A stretch of DNA of 64,000 nt from Silurus meridionalis (taxonomy: Eukaryota; Chordata; Actinopteri; Siluriformes; Siluridae), in the NCBI RefSeq assembly GCF_014805685.1, contig NC_060893.1, positions 14,103,773 through 14,167,772 on the forward strand, read 5' to 3'. Position 1 is the stretch's first letter. Each line of letters starts with the position of its first letter. The notes under the pieces were generated by a model, which saw only the letters and a list, made by a program, of their open reading frames with translations, was not told where the DNA came from and did no database searches. The position numbers were made by a program, and so were the translations under genes. This document shows, piece after piece, positions 1 to 11,488 of the stretch.

Positions 1-76
1 CGTGTCCTTTTACAGCAAGGAGAAATATAATTTGAAATGAGAAAATAATAATTGATTATGACAATAAAAACCTTAC

Positions 77-96
77 TTTCGGCTTCTCCCGTTAGG
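77..96 (-). repeat. Short LINE/SINE 3'-tail remnant
   Basis: The 20 bases TTTCGGCTTCTCCCGTTAGG match the 3' terminus of the RTE-type LINE at 7102 and of the SINE at 2643. Nothing else of the element is recognisable here, so this is either a very short 5'-truncated insertion or a chance relic. Confidence 0.45.
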
Positions 97-184
97 AATA
101 ATAAAACTATTTTTTTTCTCTTTAAATTGTTACCTGAATATTTCTTTATTTCTGGTATTCTAAGATTCAAATTAGACAGAAGGT

Positions 185-210
185 ACACACACACACACAC
201 ACACACACAC
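185..210. repeat. (CA)n microsatellite
   Basis: Thirteen uninterrupted CA units upstream of the phosphatase-like gene exons. Confidence 0.95.
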
Positions 211-430
211 AAAACTCGCATAACTGTGATCACACACTTTGATTTCTGTTGTCATTCTTTGAGTCTGTCCATTAGTTGAGCCAGTTCTTGGTTTTTGGTA
301 TATGCATTGGAAAAACAGAATAATGACATTTCTTGAATGCAAACTAAAGTTTAGTGTAAAATTAATAATAATAATAATACAGCTCAATGTTAAGGCATTT
401 CAGTGTTTTATTCTCCTTCTTTCTTTTAAG

Positions 431-3400
431 GCATGATCTCCACAAATCTTCTGAATACTCTCAAGAACTGCAACCATTTACAGCCCATTTATCGTTCAGC
501 ATGTGCTATCGGTAAGGATCTTTACGCTGCACTGATTATTTGCCACTCTGAATGAAATTGCTTAATCTTAAGTTTATGTTTTGTGTTGCTGAGAATCTGT
601 ACGTTTATTTTATTTGGTGGCTCGTGTTCTCTCTTATTCCTGCTGTAGTGAAAGGTATGGTCTCAAGCCTACCTTTCTAGCTTTATCTGTAATTCGGTTT
701 GCCCTTACAATGTTACACTGCTGTCTGATAAAACTATTTCCAGGATTCTCCTATGGTATACAGAGAGCAATTTACAACTCTACTGGAATGTTAGATTTTT
801 TTTGTGTGATTTTTTTTTACAAGCTGATCTTCAATACAACTGTACAGAAAGATTCATTGTGCTGCCGTTGCTATTGAAATGACACACTTATCAAATGTGC
901 TTGTTGTCAATCAGCTGAACAATAAAGCGTTTGAGCAGCAGTCTGAAGTGAGCTACGTGGGAGTATTAATGCCTGTGTCATGTTGCTGTGAATCAAACAG
1001 ATACTTCAGCTCCTTTAATGAGTTTCCTTTTAGATTCAGGCCCATGGACATGGTTTTCCATGGTCACTGAGATGAGAGAGAGAGAACATCTTTATTAATT
1101 TCCTGTCATGTGAAGAAAAGGCAATACCTAAACATCTAATGAACCTTAATTTTTAACATTTAACTTAGTATATTGTTTTGACACTTTCTACTTTTTTACG
1201 GTAGTTCTATAGTTTTAAACTTCTGTAACAATCCTGTGTGTTTTATGCTTTAATAATCCTGTCAGGTTCCTGTCCGGATCTGATGATGAGTAGGAATGAG
1301 CAGCGTGAGTTACGGCCAGCTCCCGTGGCTCTGACCCCACAGCTGCCCCCCAAAACCCACCGGCCACTCTGCCTCTCAGTGTCCTCAGACAGCAATGGCC
1401 GCTTCAAAGCACTGGAGACACAGGAATGGAAGAACAACCTCAAAGCTCAGGTGTGGACCGTGTCTTATTTATAAATGCATATAATAGCAGTGGCTAAAAT
1501 TATTTGCTAGATGAAAAGGCTCTTATGTGTTTCTACAAACACTACATTGGCAAAAGTATTAAGACCCCTGGCCATATGGTTCATATGTGCCTTCTGAACA
1601 TCCCATTAAACATTTAGTCCCCATATGCCCTTTTTATAACTTTATAATCACTCTTCTTAGAAGCTGTTCTTTTAGATGTTGAAGCGTGGTTGTGAAGATT
1701 TGTGCTTATCCACAAGGGTGTTTTAAAGTAAGGTACAGATGTAGGGTGAGGAGGTCTGGGGTGCAGGCAACGTTCTGGTTTTACCATTCTGTAAATCACT
1801 CCGATTTTTGTTCTGAGCTCTATACCAAGCAACTTAAGGTCTTTCACTCATCTTCATAGAGCTCGCTTTGTGCACAGAGGTTAGGGCTGAAATAGGTTTG
1901 GGTCTCCTTGTTCCATTGAAGTGAAAATTTAACGCTACCACATCCAAAGACATCTTATGCAATTGTGTGCCTCTGACTTTGTGTTAACAGATATGTGAAG
2001 AACTGCATATGGCTGAAAATGTCAGGTGTCCCAAAACTTCTGTCATATAGTCTACCTATACACTGAACAGATCATCTGTGCTTTACTTTAATATACTTAT
2101 TTAAATCCCATGGCTTCTCATCTAGTGCAGCAATCTCTGGTCTTCAGTATGCGCAGTGTGAGCATTGTAAAGAGCATTTTGCACACATGCACCAAATGTG
2201 CAATTTTGTTGAATTTCCTGAATTAATTTAATTCTCAGGTCTGGTCTGTTCCCAGGTAATCCTTTGATTATGTTATAGTTTTGTTTATTTTTTGCCTCTT
2301 AGTGGAATAAATCAACAATTCGTATTCGTTCTTTGTTTTTTCCATCCATAAATCATTGATCATATATTGTGATATCATCACGCACTCATGATTACTCATA
2401 TATTCTAGGGCTGCAACTAACGATTTTTTTGGTAATCGATTATTCAGACGAAAATAAAATGCGTATGCAAGGTGAAGCAAATTGTGTAAATCGGCTTTTG
2501 CATTGTTTTTAATGATTTTTATTTTTAATTTTAGATGACAAGTTGACAACCGTGCTTAAAGAAAATATATATAAAATATGTAATACACCATTGTTTTAAA
2601 CATTTTTGTTTAAAAAAGTTGTGAAGATATAAGCATATATAAACTTTCTTCCAGCTTCTCCCGTTAGGGGTCGCCACAGCGGATCCTCCGCACGTTTGAT
2701 TTTGCACGTTTTTACGCTGGATGCCCGTCCTAACACAACCCTCCCCATTCATACGGGCTTGGGACCGGCACTGAAAGTGGCTGGGGTCGGTTACCTGACC
2801 GGGGATCGAACCCAGGCCGCAGCGGTGAGAGTGCTGCATCCTAACCACTAGACCACCAGGGAACCTAAGATATAAGCATATATAATTCATTTAATTCTGT
2901 ATAATAATTAAATGGCATATGCATAATATAAATATACAAACATTGAAAACGAGCTTTTGAACGGAGAAAAGCCGCAGTAAGTCATGCTTGAAAACAGATC
3001 AGTTACTGTTGTAGACAAATACTATAAAAAGTGAATGAAATGGAGAAATGCAGCAGGCAAACAGGCGCGATTAAAAAAGGAAAAAAGAAGCATTAGTGTA
3101 GAAATGCATAAGCATTCGCTGAAAACCAAAACAGTGACTAAAAACTCGTTTACTGCTGCTGTTATTTGCTGCTTTTAGATTTAGTGTTCGTTCACGCTGG
3201 TTTAATTGGATGCATCACTATGTCGCGAGCGAGCTGATTGCGCAACGTGATGCTGAGAACAGATCTAGTGCGACTGTCTCAAAGTTACAAACAAACAGTT
3301 TACACAAAAGCACTTCATTAAACTATACCATTTTCACATGATGAGGATTATACAGTTTTTGCTTACAGTGCCCATGTTTTGTCTTCATCAGTGACTTGGG

Positions 3401-4530
3401 ACGCACACTTTTTCCTCCTCCTGCGTGACCCGGTGATTTCGCAAGCTGCTGTGTTGTTTTGCAGTCACGTTGTCATTCGTTCACAATGAATTCCATAATC
3501 GATTATTAGCGATTTTATCAATTAGTTGTTGCAGCCCTAATATATTCAAGTTGTAATGAAGATGATTATTAGTGGCTTTGGCTTATGCTTTTTTTGGGTC
3601 TCTGTATTTAAGTGACTCGGATCAGTGTAATTAAATTTATTGCGTTCTTTGTGTGATGTTGTGCAGATGGAGCAGGCCCACAGTGCTGGTGCAGCCAGCA
3701 GCACGGGTTCTCTCGAGCGAGCCTCCCTTTTCTGTGCCTCTGGCTCCACCACTGCATCCAGCTCAGGCCTCTCGAGTCCTGTGGAGCTTCTCGGCAAAAG
3801 CAAGTCCTCTAGCCGCTTCTCGCTCTTTTCACCACCATGGAACAGCAGCTCTGAGTCAGACTCAAACCCTCCCTCACGCTCGGGCTCCAAAAAACTGCGC
3901 CGCAGAGCAGGTCCAGGGAGTGTCAAGACTAGCCCAGAGACACCCGAACCCAAACTGGGTGGCCCGGAACACTTCCACTACTCTGAACCTGTAATCTCCA
4001 AAGTGACAGACTACATTTATATTGGGAACGTTAATGCAGCATATAGTGGACGCATGCTGTGCCGGAATAACATCGACAGCATAATCGACATGAGTAGCCT
4101 GCCAGGCGAAACATGCCTCAACTTGATCCCTTGCACATGCTCGAGAGGAACCAAGCACAGCTGGTCACGCCTGAAAGTGTACATAGAGGAGCCGGGCGAG
4201 CTGGGTGAGGATGGAGCAGAGCTGCACCAGCGATGCTTTGAAGCCATCAATGAGTGCATTGATGCCTCTGCAGGAAAGAGGAAGCGAGTGCTGGTTCACT
4301 GCCGCGATGGCTTCTCACTCGCCCCAACATGCATTATCCAGTACCTCATGATCAAGCACAACATGAGGCTGATCGCTGCATATGAACTGCTCAGGGCCAA
4401 GCACCCGGTTAACATCCGTGAGTGCCACCAGAATGCTTTAGTGAGTCTGGAGAGGACACTTCGACCTGGAGGAAACACTGATCCTGAGTGCTTCAAGCAG
4501 GCCATCTCACGCAAACTAGCTTGGACCTAA
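431..4530 (+). CDS. Dual-specificity-phosphatase-fold protein, probable pseudophosphatase
   Basis: Three coding exons join in frame: 431-511 (ATG at 433), 1266-1450 and 3667-4530, giving about 375 aa. Acceptors are ttttaag, cctgtcag and ttgtgcag; donors are gtaagg and gtgtgg. The N-terminal half is Ser/Pro-rich and low complexity. The C-terminal half (after 'SEPVISKVTDYIYIGN') has the DUSP/tyrosine-phosphatase fold: a beta-strand entry, the P-loop HCRDGFSLAPT, and a helix ending in 'NALVSLERTL'. The canonical loop is HCX5R. Here the Cys is kept but the phosphate-binding Arg position is Leu (C-RDGFS-L), and the region equivalent to the general-acid loop reads IEEPGE with no Asp in the expected place. 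It is therefore probably catalytically dead and acts by binding. I do not recognise the exact orthologue. Coding sequence could extend upstream of the window, because the exon begins 2 nt before the ATG and follows a good acceptor. Confidence 0.85.
512..1265 (+). other. Intron 1 of the phosphatase-like gene
   Basis: Begins with GTAAGG and ends with CCTGTCAG. The join is phase 1 (G + GT makes Gly). Nothing conserved was seen inside beyond AT-rich sequence. Confidence 0.75.
1543..2053. mobile_element. Non-autonomous fish DNA transposon (intronic)
   Basis: The left end CATTGGCAAAAGTATTAAGA and the right end, read in reverse complement, TATGACAGAAGTTTTGGGAC form imperfect terminal inverted repeats. 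The interior ('ggaggtctggggtgcag', 'ggagctcgctttgtgcacag') resembles a very common teleost interspersed repeat that I know by its consensus. No transposase ORF is present. It lies in intron 2 of the phosphatase-like gene. Confidence 0.7.
2406..3539. mobile_element. Non-autonomous hAT-type transposon with perfect 8-bp TSD
   Basis: Both ends carry TAGGGCTGCAAC as terminal inverted repeats (2406-2417; the complement ends at 3539). They are followed inward by the familiar TAACGATT / TAATCGATTA motifs typical of teleost hAT-derived elements. The 8-bp direct repeat ATATATTC flanks it at 2398-2405 and 3540-3547, the size expected for hAT. The interior has no intact transposase and is itself interrupted by a SINE at 2643-2866. 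It sits in intron 2 of the phosphatase-like gene. Confidence 0.93.
2643..2866 (-). mobile_element. tRNA-Glu-derived SINE with RTE-type 3' tail
   Basis: On the minus strand the element starts with a tRNA-like head: TGGTCTAGTGGTTAGGAT resembles box A, and GGTTCGATCCCCGGTCAGG carries box B. This closely follows a tRNA-Glu body. It ends with CGCTGTGGCGACCCCTAACG and GGAGAAGC, the same tail as the RTE-type LINE at 7100. It is flanked by a perfect 19-bp target-site duplication AAGATATAAGCATATATAA at 2624-2642 and 2867-2885, diagnostic of LINE-driven retrotransposition. It is inserted inside the hAT element, so it is the younger insertion. Confidence 0.93.
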
Positions 4531-6645
4531 ATGTACCACCATGTATTTCATTTCAGACTCATACTGATTTATCTGGTCCATTTCAAGGACTGGCAGCTTG
4601 GGGCTAGTTACTAATCCTTGGTGATTAGCCACTGGTTATTTAAATTGCTTTATTCAAAAAACTTCTTCCAGACTAAATCTGAGACAGAAAAACTCAAACC
4701 CAAGTACTGTATAGCTGCTAAACAAGAGAGCTGGAGTAAAAATATTTCTGTTAAGACTCTGGTGCTGAAGTTTTATGAAAATGAGGGTTGCAGCCATAGT
4801 GTTGTTCCATGTTTCTTTCAGGGCTGAATGATGGGAAATCTCAGGAGACCCAGTGATGTCAAATCATGTCTACTGGATATGGAGTATAAAGCTTCTACAA
4901 ATGGACTACCTTTGAATAGTGGTTAAGGATCAATCTAGTTCTGTGTTTCCCAACTTGGTCATTAGGAGCAATCAGACTGTCCAAATTTAGGCTTTTTGTT
5001 AGCAAACATAAACCAAGCAAAACACACAATACCTGTCAGAGCTGTGTTGAGACCGAAAAAATGTGGACAGTCAGGGTGGATTGGAAGACACTGATCTAGT
5101 GTTAAGTCTTTAACTGCTGCCATTGTAAAATATACCTGCATTGAATCTGAACAATTTTGGTAATCATGTCAGTGGACATTCCTAATGTTTCGTTGGTACG
5201 ATTTTTCCTCCGTGAGGAAAATTTTTCAGTCATGTGTTTATCATCAGCTTTTCAAGGTTGAGGGCAAAAGTTTGCATACCCTTAGCACAAAACAAAAATA
5301 AATATATGCCAAAGCATTTCCACAGTTTTTCCTGCACTATCACAAAAAAAAGTAAATGCTAAGATATTTATAATGAAGAAAATCATATTAGATCTAAATA
5401 ATAATTTGCTCACTATTTAACAAATCAGATCAGACCAGATTTAGGATAATATCATTTGAATTATTTATGCTACTGCCTACCTGCCATTTTAATTGGGCAA
5501 TCTTTAAGGGGGAAAAACTGCTCAAATGCTATTAAAAAAATACACCTCACACCACAAATTGTATATGGAGGCTGAGATTATTCTTATCTAATCCATGTAG
5601 GTACATCAGTAAATAGCAGTACATTCACCTTTTTTTCTGCAGAATGCAAACTGTTGCACTCAACAGTGCTTGGGAAGTGAGATATATTATGTCTGTAGTA
5701 CCAACAAGTGCATATTTTGGGGTTGTCGGCATTAGTAGTATAGATTTGACTGAATTGTGAAGCAGTGAACTACTGCAAAGACTTTTTTTATTGCACTAAC
5801 TAGACATTTTAAAGAAATTGCACAGGTGAAGTGTTCTTTAACTGACATGCCACTTCTTTTGGTTCTTCATTTGCTCAGTACAGATAGACCTTTACTATTT
5901 TTAAATGAATATGATGCACATGCTTCCTGTGTACTGATTATTAATTGATGCTAGATTACTGTTGTGTTTTAATTCACCATATCGGAAGTTCTCATCAAAC
6001 TCTTGTCTGGTATTGCTTATGCTTGTGTACAGTAATTATTATATTTTAATATTTTAGTGAGCAGTGTGCTGAGGTGGTACGTTCCTGAGTTTTTGGTGCC
6101 TTTGAACTCGTCTTGTGTGATTGTATTGTGAGATTCACACTATGTATGCAGTTTGTCAGGCACTGACAAAGTTTTTATACTCTGGATTATTCTGTATAAT
6201 GGCTAACCCTTGTCTTGCTGCAAGTCCTGCGTTGTGGTGTGCTGCAGGACACAGCTCGGTTCAGTAATGTGAAGTTTTTGTTGCAGTGGTCATTCTGTTA
6301 GCAGTGGCAGTATTTTTCTACCCGTGTGGTGGTAACTAGTGCATCTCTGTCTGACTGATCGTAAATTCTCCCCACTGCTATGCTCCTCTCTTAGAAACAT
6401 TATCCACAGTCTAATCGATATATGGCCTAACTACAGTGCTTTTGAATTTTTTTTTGTTTTTTGTTTTTTGGTGTATATTTCTACCAGTTTGACTTGATCT
6501 CAGGTGAACTTTATTGACCTAAATTATAATGTTCTCTGTTTGAACTACAAAACAGAACAATGTGGCAATGTATTTTCTGTATCATGGTTTTTAAAGTCTT
6601 ATGCATTTGTATATGTAGATATTAAAGAAAACAATCAAAGAAGTT
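4531..6645 (+). other. Probable 3' UTR of the phosphatase-like gene
   Basis: No ORF of note follows the TAA at 4528-4530. The first plausible polyadenylation signal seen is ATTAAA at 6621-6626, which would give a UTR of about 2.1 kb. A stretch near 5265-5290 ('caaaagtttgcataccc') looks like the terminus of a decayed Tc1-type element. The UTR extent is inferred, not shown. Confidence 0.4.
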
Positions 6646-7100
6646 TTGACTCAAGACGATGATTTGAAGTACATAACCATAACAAGCTTGATTGACACAT
6701 TGATTTAAACGGAGTAAATTATCTTATATAATATATAACTATATATATAATATATAACTATCTAATATACCTCATTGTTATTAATTAAAAACAATTATAA
6801 ACAGAGCAAACCTAAGTTTCTTCTAAAATCTAGAATATTTTTTTACTGGAAATAAATGAGCAAGCAAATATATAAATAAGTTCAATTAATGCACACTGAA
6901 TCATCTGATAATAGTTTAGAAAAGTTTTAGATTGGGAGGTTATTGTTGGTTATTAGCATTTTTTATAGTTGATTGACCCTTATTGTATGCCTCTGCTGCT
7001 ATTTATTGAAGATATTTTTGGGGGTCTTCCATGTGTTCATCTGATCATTCATTCGAGATTCTCAATAGTAAATTGACTTTTTGGAGGATTTCTTCTTTTT
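6646..7100. other. AT-rich spacer
   Basis: Simple AT-rich sequence with a short (AT)n-like patch around 6725-6765. Nothing recognisable. Confidence 0.6.
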
Positions 7101-8581
7101 CTTTCGGCTTCTCCCATTAGGGGTCGCCACAGCGGATCATCCTTCTCCATACCTCCCTCTACCTGTGCCTCTTTCACCCCAACCACCTGCATTTTTTCCT
7201 TCACCACATCCATAAACTTCCTCTTTTCCTCCTTCTTGGTGGCTCCATTCTCAGCATTCTCCTACCGATATACCCCATGTCCCTCCACTGCACATGTCCA
7301 AACCATCTCAATCGAGCCTCCGTCACTTTGTCTCCAAAACATCCTACATGCGCTGTCTCTCTAATAAACTTGTTTCTAATCCTGTCCATCCTCGTCACTC
7401 CCAACGAAAACCTCAAAACCTTCAGCTCTGCTACCTCCAGCTCCACCTCCTGTCTTTTACTCAATGCCACTGTCTCTAAACCATACAACATTGCAGGTCT
7501 CACCACAGTCCTACAAACTTTCCCTTTCACTCTTGCAGATACTCTTCTATCACAAATCACTCCTGCCACCCTTCTTCACCCACTTCACCCTGCCTGCACT
7601 CTTTTCTTCACTTCTCTAACACACTCTCCATTACTTTGCACTGTTGACCCCAGGTACCTGAACTCCTCCACCTTCACTACCTCTTCTCCCTGCAACTGCA
7701 CCACTCCACTGCCCTCCCTCTCATTCACACACATGTACTCTGTCTTACTCCTACCGACTTTTATTCCCCTTCTCTCCAGCATGTACCTCCGCCTCTCCAG
7801 GCTCTTCTCAACCTGCTCCCTACTCACACCACAAATCGCAATATAATCCGCAAACATCATGGTCCACGGAGACTCCTGTCCGACCTCGTCCGTCAACCTG
7901 TCCATCACCACTGCAAACAGGAAAGTGCTCAGAGCGGAACCTTGATGCAGTCCAACCTCCACCTTAAACCAGTCTGTTGTTCCAACTGCACACTTGACTG
8001 CTGTCACACTGTCCTCATACATGTCCTGCACCACCTTCAGATACTTCTCTGACACACCTGACTTCCTCATACAATGTCACAACTCCTCTCTCAGCACTCT
8101 GTCGCACGCTTTCTCTAAATCCACAAACACACAATGCTTCTTTTAACCTTCTCTATACTTCTCTATCAACATTCTCAAAGCAAATAATGCGTCTGTGGTG
8201 CTCTTCCTTGAGACATACTGTTGCTCACAGATGCTCAACTCTTTTCTCAGCCTGGCTTCCACTACTCTTTCCCATAACTTCATAGTGTGACTGATCAACT
8301 TTATTCCCCCTGTAGTTACAGCAGGTTTGCACATCTCTCAAATTTTTAAAGATCAGTACCAGCACACTCCTTCTCCATTCCTCAGGTATCCTCACCTTCC
8401 AAAATCCTTTTAAACAATCTTGTTAAAAACTCCACTGCCATCTCTCTTAAACTTCTCTATGCTTCTACTGCTATGTCATCTGGTCCTACCAACTTTCCAC
8501 TCTTCACGCTCTTATTCGCTGTTTTTACTTCCTCCTTACTAATCCTATCCACTTCCTGCATCACAATCTACACACCATCCA

Positions 8582-8621
<40 letters not shown>

Positions 8622-9760
8622 GCGTGCTCTCATTTTCCTCATTCATCAGCTGCTCAAAATACTCCTTCCATCTTATCAACACACTCTCCTCACTAGTCAA
8701 CACATTTCCATCTCCATCCTTTCTTGCTCTTACTTGCAGCACATATTTCCCAGCTCGGCCCCTCTGCCTGGCCAATCGGTACAATTCCTTTTCTCTTTCC
8801 TAAGTGTCCAACTTCTCATACAGCGCCTCATATGCCTTTTCCTTGGTTTTTGCCACATCCCTCTTTACCTGCTGCTGCATCTCCTTGTACTCCTGCCTAA
8901 TTTTCTCATCACTCTGTCTATCCCAATTCTGTTTTTTGCCAACGTCTTTCTCCTTAAGCTCTCGTTCACTTCCTAATTCCACCACCACATCTCTTTGTCT
9001 TCCTTTCTATTTCCAGATGTCACACCAAGTATCTTTCTAGCTGTCTCCCTTATCACTTATGCAGTAGTTGCCCAATCATCCAGCAGCCTGTCTGACCTCT
9101 TCCCAGAATCTCACACTACAGTCTTCCTCCTTCAGTTTCCACCATTTTATTCTTCTTTCAGTCCTCACTCTCCTTCTCTTCTTCTTCACTTTCAAAACCA
9201 TCCTACAGACCACTATCTGATACTGTCTAGCTACACTATCCCCCACCAACACCTTACAGTCTCCAATCGTTCTCAGGTGGCATCTCCTTCATAGTAGTCC
9301 ACCTGTGTGCACCTTCCTCCACTCTTATACGTCGCCCTATGCTCCTTCTTCTTTTTAAAATAAGTGTTCACCACTGCCATTTCCATTTTTTTTAGCAAAA
9401 TCTACCACCATCTGCCCCTCCACATTCCTCTCCTTAAGGCCATACCTACCCTTCACCTCCTCATCACCTCTGTTCCCTTCACTTACATGTCCATTAAAGT
9501 CTGCCCCAATCACCTATCGTTCATTCCTAGGTACACCTTCTACCATTCCATCTAACTCCAGAATTTTCCCTTCTCCTCCATCTCACAACCCACTTGTGGA
9601 GCATAGGCACTGATGACATTTATCACCAATTTCCACTGGTACCCTGTTGGCTAACAATACCTGTGGCGGTCGTTGGTAACCCGGGTCTCGACCGATCCAG
9701 TATGAAATTCTGATTCCTGATCCGCATATTTGATGTGGCACATGTTTTTATGCTGGATGC
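7100..9760 (-). mobile_element. Degenerate RTE-type non-LTR retrotransposon (LINE)
   Basis: Read on the minus strand it runs 5' to 3' from about 9760 to 7100. A decayed endonuclease-like region (about 9700-9000) is followed by reverse-transcriptase fragments at 8070-7585, with 'RYLGSTVQSNGECVREVKKR', and a C-terminal segment at 7569-7201, with 'VRPAMLYGLETVAL' and 'RLRWFGHVQ'. These are characteristic of fish RTE/RTEX elements. The 3' end is GCTGTGGCGACCCCTAATGG. Reading frames are broken many times, and the catalytic box reads FADY where FADD is expected, so the copy is dead. A (CT)n run at 8585-8619 has expanded inside it. Confidence 0.88.
8585..8619. repeat. (CT)n microsatellite inside the LINE
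   Basis: About seventeen CT units, uninterrupted, within the decayed LINE coding region. Confidence 0.95.
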
Positions 9761-9761
9761 C

Positions 9762-10090
9762 CTGGTCCAAAGAGAACTGGTCCAAAGTTCACTTCAGTGA
9801 TGAAAGCAAGTTTAATTTATTTGGGTCCGATGGGAAACATTATGTTCGGTGACAAACTGGAGAAAGACTGAACCCAAAGTGTGTAAAGAAGTCAGTGAAA
9901 AGTGGAGGAGGAAGTGTCATGGTTTGGGTCATGTTTTCTGCAGCAGGAGTTGGGCCTCTTATACAGCTACATGGCAGAGGGAATGCAAATATTTATCAGA
10001 ACCATCTTCAACAACATATGGTTCCTTCCCTGCGTTCATCACCCAATCAGCCCGGTAGCATGGTATAGACAGGACAAAAACTCCTTCAAC
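9762..10090 (+). pseudogene. Tc1/mariner transposase fragment, broken
   Basis: The plus strand encodes the central-to-C-terminal part of a Tc1-family transposase. It has the FSDESKFNLFGSDGKHYVR block with the second catalytic Asp region, then RLNPKC, GGGSVMVWVMFSAAGVGPL and YQNHLQQHMVP. It is inactivated by an in-frame TGA where CGA (Arg) is expected after 'HYVR' and by a TAG further on. No terminal inverted repeats were found. It abuts the 5' end of the LINE, so one element probably landed in the other. Confidence 0.88.
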
Positions 10091-10161
10091 TGTTGAGCAG
10101 TGAAGATGACATTATTTCAGAATTGTTCAATTGTTTATAAATTGTTCTCTAATTTTGATTG

Positions 10162-11240
<1,079 letters not shown>

Positions 11241-11251
11241 TGAAAGAAGGG

Positions 11252-11425
11252 TTATTTATATTGATGGTGGTGAAGGGAGGAGTTGGAGGTTTCCATCTAA
11301 AGTTTCAGGTGCTTGCTAGCCTATTGGCCTCTGTGTGAAATTACTTCCATAAAGAGAAAGGTGGGATTTCCTTCACCATCAGGGAATGCAATATAAACCT
11401 TCAGATAATGCCAACTTCCTGCAGC
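11252..11425 (+). promoter_or_regulatory. Promoter of tnni2 copy 1
   Basis: Ordered motifs: TTATTTATA (MEF2-like, 11252-11260), ATTGG (inverted CCAAT, 11323-11327), CCATAAAGAG (11347-11356), GGAATG (M-CAT-like, 11383-11388) and TATAAA (11392-11397). The ATTGG-to-CCATAAA distance is 24 bp and CCATAAA-to-TATA is 45 bp, matching the other copies. The start site is inferred about 30 bp after the TATA box. Confidence 0.75.
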
Positions 11426-11488
11426 AGTCACAGTCGTCCCCACAACTCTCTCGGCTGTGAGCTCCTCTTCACCTTCTTCCGCTCATAG
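11425..11488 (+). other. 5' UTR exon of tnni2 copy 1
   Basis: Lies between the inferred start site and the donor CATAG|GTGAGC at 11488/11489. The 3' boundary is supported by the donor and by equivalent exons in all five copies; the 5' boundary is an estimate. Confidence 0.65.

Noticed and set aside
2795..2866. A tRNA-Glu gene on the minus strand
   Set aside because: The tRNA-like part is the head of a SINE: it runs into a SINE body and LINE tail and is bracketed by a 19-bp TSD.
3546..4514. Minus-strand open frames opposite the phosphatase-like exon
   Set aside because: Shadows of the 864-nt plus-strand exon, which has matching splice phases and a recognisable fold.
5260..5300. A Tc1-type terminus in the presumed 3' UTR
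   Set aside because: Only about 20 bases resemble the terminus and no partner repeat was found, so it is mentioned in the UTR entry but not called.
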